Shown: positions 11,309-20,650 of the stretch, one piece after another
How the letters are laid out: every line of letters begins with the position of its first letter
Position numbering within the stretch: position 1 is the first letter of the stretch
From: Triglochin maritima
Lineage: Eukaryota; Streptophyta; Magnoliopsida; Alismatales; Juncaginaceae
Length of the DNA stretch: 64,000 nucleotides
Assembly (NCBI GenBank): GCA_963682175.1
Contig: OY821793.1
Span: 29,347,493-29,411,492, forward strand
Direction of reading: 5' to 3'
The notes under the pieces: generated by a model
Databases searched by the model: none
What the model was told of the DNA's origin: nothing
What the model saw: only the letters and a program-made list of their open reading frames with translations
Position numbers and translations under genes: made by a program

Positions 11309-13330
11309 TTGACGAACCGAACAAATCCAGAAACAAAGGATCAATAGCAAGAGAAATCTGAATTTCTTCAATGTTGCACTTGTGCACCTCTGAAATAATG
11401 TATTCGACTGTTTCTTGCCATCCGAACAGCAACTCGCTCCCACTATATATTTTGTGTGGCTACAATCCACTAACCAAGTTCTACCAAACACCGGTAACAG
11501 AAAGATACAAATCAAATAACATGAACTAATCCTACACTACTTTTCTTTGACTCCAGCAACCACAACTTCTAGCATGTGCGTATTCGACTGCTTTCTGCCA
11601 TCTCAACTGCAACAAACTCAGAATCACAACTTCTCTTCAACAAAAAAATCTTATGCAACTCAACACCCAAGCAAGGAATGAAACGGAATTCCAGGAATAA
11701 CTATTTTAGAACTCATAAAATACCAGACCTGACAATGCTAAAAGGAAACCCCTAAGTAAACTCAGGCCACAAGTTTGTCCAATGAGAACAAGTTCCACAA
11801 TTTAACAACCAGATAAGGAGCAAAAAATAGAAAGGGGAAAAAACAACTACTTGAAGGAAACTCATCCGTGGGATCAAATGAAAGGACGTGTAAGTTCTAA
11901 CTCAAATAACAAAACTTCCTAACAAATCAAAGACCAGAAATCCATAATTGAACACAAACAAGGGAGAAGGCAAGGTAATAAAACCCGGTCCCAAGTTCCC
12001 CCAATGAAAACAACAAGATTTCCAAATTCAAATACCAAAAGGCGCAGAAAAGAAAAGTAAGGAGTTCCGTCAAAAAAAGAAAAGTAAAGAGTTCACTGTT
12101 CGGCTAGTAGATGACAAAATATCAGATGAACCTGGCAAAATTTTACTGTGGGAAACCCTGTTAATCTCGAAGTCAAATTTTCTCATCAATATTGACAAAA
12201 GGCTGCGGTTCAACAACCAAATAACAGAAGAAAAAAAGTAAAAACATACCAGGAAAATGAGCGTACAACCTTTGATTCGAGCAAGGAAAACCCGAATCAA
12301 ACTCAACTTCACATATTTCCAACAACAAAAACAACAAAAGTCCACAACTGAAAACCAATCAACAGAAAATACAAATAAAAACTAAAGATAGAGGACACCT
12401 AGATGAAATTCGGCATAGAAAACCTTAATCAGACTCAAATAGTCAAATCCACAAATTTCCCAACTGAAACAATAGAATTCCGCAATTCAACAACAAAAAA
12501 CAGAAGTAAAAGAGCAAGTAAATCACAACCTAACAATATTTGGAAAAATATTCAACATTTCATGAAGAAAATTCCCAATCAAACTTGAAATTGCAACAAC
12601 AACAGAACACAATTCCTCTACTCAACAACCAAAATAAGCCAACAAAATCAAGCATAAACCAACTCAGAAACCCTAATTGAACTTCCAACCACAACGACAA
12701 AACGAACCAAACTTAAGTCCAAAACAACTCGAAAAAAAGCCGAAACCTCAACAAACAAACCGGAAAAAAAAACTAATTTCGCGGGAAAAGTCGAGGCGCA
12801 AAATTAAATCAAGTAAAACACAATTCTGCAACTTAACACCCGAAAAACCTCAAAATCCACCAAAAAACTCGAAAAAAGGGCAAAACTCACCTAACCAACT
12901 AAAAAACCCTAATTTCGCGGCGAAAAAAAACTGAAGGCTAAAAAACTCCAAAATTACACCAAAAAACTCAGCCGAACGGAACCTCGACCAAATTAGACCG
13001 GAAAACCCTAAATTCAAGGCAGAACTCGAGGCTTCAAAAAAAAATCTCAAGCAAAACACAATTCCGCAACGAAAAACTCCAAAATTACACCAAAAAACTA
13101 GTAGAAAACACGAAACTCACCCAAACGAACCGACAAAATCTTAATTTCGTGGAGAAACCCGAGGCGAACTCCTACGAAGACTATCACAAGGGCATCGAGT
13201 CCGAGGTTTCCGTCTGGTCACGAAGCAGTGAGCGCGGGCGAGGTCGAGGTCGAGGTCGAGGTCGAGATCGAGACCTCCGAGCTCCATCTCCATAACTGAT
13301 CTTCTTTCTTCTTCGAGTTCTAGAGAGAGA
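11309..13330 (-). other. Inferred leader of the zinc-finger gene, with a 50-codon upstream ORF and long intron
   Basis: On the minus strand a GA-rich leader near 13330-13294 is followed by an ORF at 13293-13141: MEMELGG, then LDLDLDLDLDL, then an Arg/Cys-rich tail. Just downstream is a splice donor, G|GTGAGTTTCG, at 13120. From there to about 11.4 kb the minus strand is T-rich and intron-like, and a plausible acceptor (GAAATTCAG) lies about 55 bp upstream of the start codon at 11308. The stretch 12845-13125 holds two to three degenerate copies of a unit of about 130-150 bp containing CTCCAAAATTACACC, on the plus strand. That the leader belongs to the zinc-finger gene is inferred from orientation and distance. 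Confidence 0.45.
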
Positions 13331-14055
13331 TTAGAGAGAGAGAGATTTGACGGGAAGAAGAAGAATGAAGAGATGAAATGAGAATGTACGTTTCTTTACT
13401 TCGGGAAGATTCGGAGGGGAATCCGAATCTTTAGGTTATGGCCGTAATCCGGAGGTTAAGGGTGTGGATAAGTACTCTGGATTAGATGATTAGAAGGGTA
13501 TGTTTGGACGTGGTTTGTATCATAGAGTTTTTTCCAAGAAACTAGACGGCGTCAGAATTTGTGTTCAATTTTTCTAACATAAGAATAAGTACACATGTGA
13601 AATTACAGAAAATTCAAAGAAAATATTGACTTTGCACATGTGATGATGACAAATACATGTATTTCATATCACATTGTATTAGAAACTGTAGAGAAACTTC
13701 CTCCCCCAGCTTCTCCAATCAAATACAAATTTGACATGAGAAATCGTGAAAATATTAGAAATGTGTCTCCCTTTGAAAGTTATTTGAATGTGCACGTACA
13801 ACTTCTGAGGAACAAAAATCACTATGCAACTTTGAGAAGCTATATCCAAACATTACCTAACTCACTTCTATTTTGGAATATATTTAAGGCTATTACTTTA
13901 ACGATGGTTTTCAAATCGAAATAAGTGGTGAAAATGTCTTAGCTGATTGTTAATTTGTTTCATTTAATGATAAACTTTTTTTAATAGGTTTCAATTTCTT
14001 GATTTAAATTCATTTTGTTGGATACAACTATTTTCATCTAAACACAATAATAAAT
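13331..14055. other. AT-rich intergenic stretch
   Basis: This contains the probable upstream region of the minus-strand zinc-finger gene followed by AT-rich sequence. The longest open frame (13640-13924, plus) has no recognisable motif and no convincing codon pattern. I see nothing else in it. Confidence 0.4.
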
Positions 14056-14692
14056 AGAGTTGGAAATGGATCAGGTCGGGTTGAGTTGAAGTTCAATCGC
14101 AATCCGACCTAACTAAGATAAAATGGTATTCCGTTGGACCTGAATCAAAATTTTCTAACCTCGTCCCAACACATAGTCCACGGGTTAAGCGGGTTCAGAT
14201 TGGTTTAATGGATTAAACGAGGCCACATACTTTAAACATATTAAGTGTTACGTAAACTTATAACATGCTCAACAAGCTTTTCATCACACGAAAATATCAT
14301 TTTTCTTAAACAATCACGTGAATGAAGAAAGATTCTCAACAAGTTTCAGAATCTGAAGTGCAATGTAGGTTTGGTGTGGGTCGGGAATGAAGAAGGATTT
14401 TTGTTTTTTTATTGTAGGATTTTTACCAAAGGAAAGTTTGAATATTTAGGTTAGCACTTCAATTGTATAGATTTTTTTATACAGGTATACATAAATATAT
14501 AAAATTTATTTATAAATATATTATGCAGGTTGGTGGGTTACAATATTAGGACGACCTTAACTCGACCAGTTTATTGTATGGTTTGCCAGTTCATCGGGTC
14601 ACCGCGTTGCCGTGTTTAAAATACATATGTGTTTTAACAGTTCGGACTGGATCAGATTGATGGACTTACGGTTCCTCACGCCAACCCCTGTT
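14056..14692. mobile_element. Probable non-autonomous hAT-like element
   Basis: The right end reads CCAACCCCTG, whose reverse complement CAGGGGTTGG is a typical hAT terminus. The left end reads TAGAGTTGG. The flanks share an imperfect 8 bp duplication, ATAATAAA on the left and TTAATAAA on the right. The interior is full of imperfect GGTCGGGTTGAGTT and CGGTTCGGACTGG words and has no coding capacity. The ends are diverged, so the boundaries are tentative. Confidence 0.4.
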
Positions 14693-15943
14693 AATAAACA
14701 TAAAATAGAAGTGGGTGAAAGTGGTCTCACCAAATAATATCCAATCCAACCTACTGTTAAATAAAAAAATCATCAAAATATGATAATAAAAATGAAATTA
14801 GTGGCACCAAACCACTAAAAGAATATGTAGGATACCATATGATTTGCATTTGTTCGTTTGAAAATTTTATATGAATTTGCAAACTCACGAGATAATATAT
14901 GCTCCATCATCCTATTCATTTATGCTAAAATGTGGGTGTAATTGTATTGGTACTATATTAACACCACTTTTTCCAAAAAAAATCATTAAAAGCAAGATTT
15001 TGACTAAATTTATTGCACAGAAATTCGTTTGTAGGTTATAATAGTCGACTATTTATGGGCTTGTATATAGATAGCACTCACAAAGGTTTAGATTAGACAT
15101 TGCTTTTACATGATAATAACCTTTTCAGATGGTAATTGTTGGTGAATGACCAAATCACGAGTAAATGTTGATGTCACTCTCACTCATGTTCTAAACTTCA
15201 AAACATCACATTTCAGATTGAAACTTGAACAAATTTTGATCAGACTGGAATATGCCAGCTCTGCATTATACAGATCCATTAGAAAATTAAAATGTCCGAA
15301 ATCTTCGAGCCAATATAATCAAACCGACAAGTCACCAAAGCAAATAGAAGCATCCCAACAACTCATAGCAGATGAAAACAGGTTGATAAATTTAATTATT
15401 CTTAAAATGCATGACACACATCTATGATAATAAAATAAAGATGCAGTTACTTGTGGATCTTCCCTGATGGCGGAATGTTGCATTTGTCAGACCACGCGTC
15501 TCAAGGCCAGGAATAATACAAACCCGCCATCTCAGAACTAACGCCTAACTTAAACAGAAATTTTCCACATTCCACATGGTTTAGATAATGAGATGCGAGT
15601 TGATTTACATTAAAAAAACTCAATCCTGAGATAAACATACACGTCAAGCTTGTTACGAGGAAGCAGAAAGATTCCCACATTGTCGGTGTTCAACCAACTT
15701 TGAGCTCTGCAAATCCCATTGAGGTAGAAACTTCTTTCCAGAATATCTCAACTACTAAAAACAGATGTCCACAAACAACAAAACGAGTCTTTAATCCAAA
15801 CATAACTTAGAGAATCAGAAAGTCACAAAATCATTATTTTAGTAAACCACTTTCATCTGAGTCTGAGCAGGAAAATTTGATTTCGATAATTGGACACGGG
15901 CCTGTACTATCAGTAAAGTAAGAAAAAAATTGTCTCGATAATT
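14693..15943. other. AT-rich intergenic stretch before the U1 gene
   Basis: No gene is recognised here. The region 15146-15427 is open on plus but has no domain I can name. The part closest to 15944 is the 3' flank of the minus-strand U1 snRNA gene and would hold its 3'-end processing signal, which I could not place with confidence. Confidence 0.4.
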
Positions 15944-16106
15944 GGGCAGGGGCCGCGCGAACGCGTACCCCCAAAGCAACAAATAATGACGTACACTCTC
16001 CCACTTGGGGAGATGTTAGGGTGGCACCCCTCCGAAGTGCAATGGAGGCCACCACCCTAGGCCATGAGCCTTATTGATCACCCATACACCCCGTCCAGGT
16101 AAGTAG
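15944..16106 (-). ncRNA. U1 snRNA gene (copy 1)
   Basis: Read on minus, the sequence begins CTACTTACCTGGACGGGG, the 5' splice-site-pairing end of U1, and continues through the stem-loops (GGCCTCCATTGCACTTC, GTGGGAGAGTGTACGTCA). It has an Sm-site-like ATTATTTGTTG and ends in the 3' hairpin CGCGCGGCCCCTGCCC. The length of about 163 nt fits plant U1. A canonical plant snRNA promoter lies just upstream, so the gene looks functional. Position 1 is C here rather than the A found at the start of the second complete copy (58278-58440). U1 base-pairs with 5' splice sites in the nucleus. Confidence 0.93.
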
Positions 16107-16130
16107 GTTGCAAGATTGGTGGAGTGCTCC

Positions 16131-16181
16131 TATTTATATCGGTGAACTGTGGGTGTCCTTATAAAATGGCCGATGTGGGAC
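16131..16181 (-). promoter_or_regulatory. snRNA promoter: USE and TATA box for U1 copy 1
   Basis: On minus, the upstream sequence element GTCCCACATCG (16171-16181) lies about 70 bp before the RNA start, and a TATA-type box GATATAAATA (16131-16140) about 30 bp before it. This spacing is the known layout of RNA polymerase II-transcribed plant snRNA genes. Confidence 0.85.
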
Positions 16182-16419
16182 TATAAAAACATGATATTCA
16201 TCTGAGTCAGCAGACGTCAGATCCACACTTTTAGGCACCTAATTATGTCCAAACTAATCCTCATCAAGCAAAATAGAAGGGTAAATATAAATCCCATTAC
16301 AATTACTACGTCTCAAACCATAACCACAGTTCAGAAACACAGATAAACTAAACCAAGCAAGATTTGTTACTGTTAAGTGCATAATTGAGCACAATAACAC
16401 AACTCAAGTGCTGATTTCT

Positions 16420-17262
16420 TCAGGCGTCGCCGATGTTGTCACCCTCGTCTTTGCGTGTGTATCCTCTCACTTTATACATGGGATGGACAAAACTGGTTAG
16501 ACCAGTCTTGTTTGTGAATATGCATCCTAAGGTTAAACTTAAACATAGGAAGTAAGAAACAGATGCAACAAAAAATGGTAATCAAAATGTGTTTATTGTG
16601 AGTTGTTACCCTGTTGGAAATGCAGAAGAGAAGATCCCGCAAATATCAAACACCATATCCGAGTCGTCGGAGATCACTAAAGGCCTGTCTCCGGCAACTA
16701 CCCATTGGAACTTCACCGCTCCATCTTGATCCTAAGAACAATTAGGACAGTAACAACCTTAGACATAATCAAAAAGGGTTTGTGGATTACTTTCCCCCTC
16801 CTGGAATACAGTATTGGGTATACAGAGCCAAATAACAATCCAATGTTGTTATGTTTTTTATTCGATATCTTTAAATTCCTGTCCATTTTGTGGACTCATC
16901 AAAATTCAAAAGGCTATGAGGCAAATAATTGAAATCAAATAAAATTCTATAACTCAAAAGCATATGAAGTAAACTCGACCTTGCAATTTAAGAGAACAAC
17001 CCATGGGAAATGTTAGATTAGAAAGCAAACGTGATTACTGGCAGCAAATAATGCACTGCACTTAGCATCGTAGAGAACGAAAACGAATTTGCCCATGAGG
17101 TCTTTTATGACTTGGTCCGAAGGATACGGTGCACGGTCGCGAAGGACTTTGTAGATCTCGATCATCAACATTGGCTCTGTTGCATGCCGACTCAGACCGT
17201 GGTGTCTTCAGAGATTGCCAATGTCATCTATCCCAACGACAGACCTTCTCAGTTTAGCAACA
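16420..17262 (-). pseudogene. DUF3700 / TSJT1-like (aluminium-induced protein) gene remnant
   Basis: Three blocks on minus match this family in order. Block 1 (about 17262-17039) has HGLSRHATEPM, then IEIYKVLRDRAPYPSDQV and GKFVFVLYDAK, the family's YGL and LRDR landmarks. Block 2 (16731-16610) has DQDGAVKFQW and LVISDDSDMV. Block 3 (16526-16420) has GCIFTNKTGL, then HPMYKV, and ends in TGA. A TGA sits in frame just before the HHGLS segment, in a place where the family normally has extra residues. Both predicted splice junctions leave the frame one base out. I found no N-terminal exon. The family folds like a class II glutamine amidotransferase; this copy is probably dead. Confidence 0.65.
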
Positions 17263-17447
17263 CTTATCAGTATTAACATTCATTGTAAGCAAAAGACATA
17301 CAAATGCATGGGATGAAACTATAAATCATCACAAAAACCATAATCTCTTCTAGTCTAGAAAAAAAAGTAAAATTACATTGCTAAGGTAAGTTGCCTGCAA
17401 ATATAACAAAAACATGACCAACAATTAACTGCAAATTATGAAACCGA

Positions 17448-17521
17448 TGGTCCCGGCGGGGCTCGAACCCGCGACCTTCGGCTCATAAGACCAACGCTCT
17501 AACCAACTGAGCTACGGGACC
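17448..17521 (-). tRNA. tRNA, anticodon UAU by structure (Ile)
   Basis: The 74-nt cloverleaf is complete. The acceptor stem GGTCCCG pairs with CGGGACC. The D arm is GCTC...GAGC, the anticodon stem TTGGT/GCCGA, and the T arm GCGGG-TTCGAGC-CCCGC, with discriminator A. The seven-base anticodon loop is CTTATGA, which puts TAT at positions 34-36 and predicts isoleucine (AUA codons). Position 37 would be G, which is unusual for a tRNA reading A-starting codons. The identity is therefore less certain than the presence of a tRNA gene. No intron is seen. Confidence 0.9.
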
Positions 17522-18646
17522 AGATGCTTGATGTCGTTTCACTTTTCTACATACAACATACATAACATATCAGGTCAACATTTTAAAATCCTCAAATGTT
17601 AATCATTCGTTTCTTTGTCATCAACCACAAATAAAATTGCCAAACTTATAAATAACATCAATATCAATCGACACAATGACCAGCTAGAGTTAGTTTAATC
17701 GGTAGATCCTTAGTCTCAAATTATGGACAACCGAATATCGATTCCAAACGTGTGATTTACATGTTTGGAATTCAAGTAGAAATTGACACGACGATGTTTT
17801 CATATGGGACGTACTTAGGGTGGAGTGGATCCCCCTGCATGCGACATGGCCATGAAACTGCCACCGGAGAAGCGAAACAACGTCGCCGGAGGCCATTTCG
17901 ATTAGAGAACCTCTGACATCTCCTCCCTTCTCTTCGACGCCGGAGAAGGGAGAGTGAGCTCCTCCGGCGACCTTCCCACGTCCCAATCGAACACCACCAG
18001 CATCTCCGCCGACAAGTACAAGAACAAAGACACGGAGTTGAAGTTGACACGTAGATGTGTCATGTGCGGGCTTAATTAAACACATACGAGTCGATTTTCG
18101 TTCTCACACTATGTAAAATTTAATTGGTCCACCAACTTTACGAAACCAAAACACTTAGGTAGAGAAACAGGCGATCCAACTTTTTCTTATACGGCCCGTT
18201 GATCAGGACTTTGGGAACAACTTGAGACGACGAAACTGGAGGAACGAAGGTGCAGCAAGCCTCTGATGAGAGGACTACGGGGGATTCACTCGAAGTCTTC
18301 GCAACAACTGATGGAGAAAACAACTTGTAGTACTTAATTTTTTTATCTAGACTTTGACTTTCGAAAAACTATATGTTGCACTAAGCACCCAACGTTGTAA
18401 GTTGTAACTAAACTATTTCCTGTTTTGTTAACGATCATTGTAGGTTCTTTTTATTATGCTAATAAAACTACCAAATTTCAAAAAATGTTTGGTAACTAAT
18501 GTTTTGTTAACGTCGTCTAAACTACTTCTATTATGTATTGGTATTGCCTGTACGGACCATATTTCGTTTCTTTTATTTCCATACCATAGTGGAATTCTAG
18601 TTGGGCAGATCATTGTGATACTAAATTTCTCTCTAACTTCTGACAG
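17522..18646. other. Region between the tRNA and the first GRDP exon
   Basis: This is mostly AT-rich. A GC-richer block at 17850-18060 is open on minus (17690-18085) but shows no domain I recognise. The last 250 bp before 18647 look like the 3' part of an intron of the GRDP gene, ending CTTCTGACAG. No upstream exon of this GRDP copy was found here. Confidence 0.4.
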
Positions 18647-19099
18647 GTGTCAAGGTCTAGTATGAATGATGATCGATTCTTGAAGAATGCAGTTGCTAGA
18701 TACAAAGGGTTTTTGCATTTGATCGAGAGAAATCGAGAGAAATCATTGAAGCGCTTCTGTGTGCCAACTTATGACATAGATATCATCTGGCATTCTCATC
18801 AATTACAACCTGTAGCTTATTGTAATGACATGGTACAAATACTTGGAAAGGTGTTGGAGCACGATGATACTGATTCTGAGAGAACCAAGGGGAGTAAGCT
18901 CGATGTTGGGTTCACCAACACAACAGAGCAGTGGCAAACATCATTTGGGTTGAGGTAATGGAGAGCAGGGGCAATGCACAGGGGCAACAATCCTTCCCCT
19001 GTAGCAGTTGCTCCGTTATATCAACATGATGTTAACTCGTTTGTTTTGCCTGATACTTATCATGAGTACCTGAATCTTTCACCCACTAAGGTTGTTGAG
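18647..19099 (+). pseudogene. GRDP-1, front exon (glycine-rich domain protein, DUF1399), nonsense mutation
   Basis: The exon is bounded by TGACAG and GAG|GTAATT and is 151 codons long. It encodes the DUF1399 segment: VARYKGFLHL, PTYDIDIIWHSHQLQP, LGKVLEHDDTDSERTKG, then WRAGAMHRG. Where the family has RYWRAGAM, the tyrosine codon is TAA at 18956-18958. The matching exon of the second copy is at 50937-51400. The following exons of this copy are absent, apparently replaced by the hAT and MULE insertions. The gene's last exons survive at 31866-34468. Arabidopsis GRDP1 and GRDP2 are linked to stress and growth responses. Confidence 0.85.
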
Positions 19100-19324
19100 G
19101 TAATTTCTCTCACCTTGGTGACGTAGTTCTATATTGAGATAAATCCTATTCCTTTTTGTATTTTTGTTACTACACTGCAATTTTGGCAGCTTGAGCAAGT
19201 AATGTGTTCTGAAATGCTTGTTGAGATTAAAAATGAATATATTCCATTTACGTACACAAGTGCATATGTTTCAGTGAGATTGTTTACACACTTTTACCAC
19301 ATATTTTTGAGTGGATGTGTAAAC

Positions 19325-19715
19325 TAGTGGTGTTTTTGTTAGAACCCAAACCCTTGTTAGGGTTAACTTGGATTAGTGGTGGTTTAGGAGAGGTTTTGCA
19401 TGGGGAAGAGGGGAAGCATAGTGCATGCATGGGGAAGAGAAGGGGGCGGGAACAGTGGTAGTGAGGGAGAGTGATGGGTTTGGAAGAGTAGGCGACTGTT
19501 GGTGTGTGGGGAGTTGGGTTTATATTGCGTTTTTTTCTCTCTCTCTCTCTCTCATTCTCTCCATTCACTCTCTTCTTTTCCTGGTGCGCGAGTTGCAGCT
19601 GAGGAGGCGACCACGGTGGAGTGAGGCGCGTGGAGGAGGTGCGCGAGAAGGTCTCCGGAGGCGGTGTTGTGCGAACGGTGCTCCGGCCTTTTTCGTCGTT
19701 TCGTTGAGGTGGTAA
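19325..19715 (+). repeat. Possible LTR fragment with (CT)n run
   Basis: GATTAGTGGTGG, then TTTAGGAGAGG, a long CT run at about 19537-19560 and a GC-rich tail resemble the opening of the solo LTR at 32103-33893. I could not find TG..CA ends or a target duplication, so this is a fragment at best. Confidence 0.35.
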
Positions 19716-20249
19716 ACAGTTATAGTTTGAGATAATTGGCTCATCTAAAACCTTTCAATTTGGAGTATATTATCTGAAAATTCTCCGAAACCGTTCGCTT
19801 CGAAGGAAACACGATAACTTAGAAAGGATAACGATTTCTGTGAAAAAAGATAACGGTTTCTTTTTGCAATAAACATGCCTTCAATAGTCAATACCGTATA
19901 TTTATGTAAATCCATTTGTTTATATTATAATCATCATAAACGTCCCAAGTTATAGAAATCTCTATAACTCTCAATAAAATTATCTTATTTCGTCCAGATG
20001 CATTACCATTTAAATTAAAATTCAAATATACGTAACCCCTAAATTTACTCTTTCTAGATTACTTTAATTAGGAAATACACCGTTAAATTAATGATTTATT
20101 ATGAAAAATAAAGAAAAATATCAAACTGATAAAAGTTGCGACATTCAAATTAGGACCGAAGTGGCCGCTAATAGACATTTTAAATGATATTTTTGCAACA
20201 AACCAAAACCCTCACAAATAACATCACCACAAAAAGATATCACTAAACA
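19716..20249. other. AT-rich stretch before the hAT element
   Basis: I see no gene or recognisable repeat; this is presumably old intron or insertion debris of GRDP-1. Confidence 0.35.
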
Positions 20250-20650
20250 ACAATGTTCGCGCAACGCCTAGGCGACCGGGTACGTCCCGTCGCTTGAGCG
20301 ATTGTGCGACCGTCCAGTTCTGGGCGGTCATTTTTTTAATATTTTTAAATCAATTTAAATTTGATAAAATAGTTTAAAAAATCAGGAAAAATCGGGAAAT
20401 AGGAAAAAAATGCACAAATATTATCTAAAAATATCATACATGTTTAGGCTTCAAAAAGACGTCTAGTTCCTCGACCAAGGTTGAGCTAGGCACCACATCT
20501 ACCCACCTAAACACTTAGATATACAATTTATTGCTTAGTAGTACGATTACAAAGGTAGTTAACTAACTCAGAGTTCATACAATAACAGATAAGAGAGAAA
20601 TTGGAATTACAAGCTAACTAACTAATTCCATTGACACATTGATCTAATAT

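Noticed and set aside
15834..16055. Minus-strand frame MVASIALRRGATLT...; also at 54982-55251
   Set aside because: It repeats at all U1 loci because it is the U1 snRNA sequence itself; this is non-coding RNA and not a protein.
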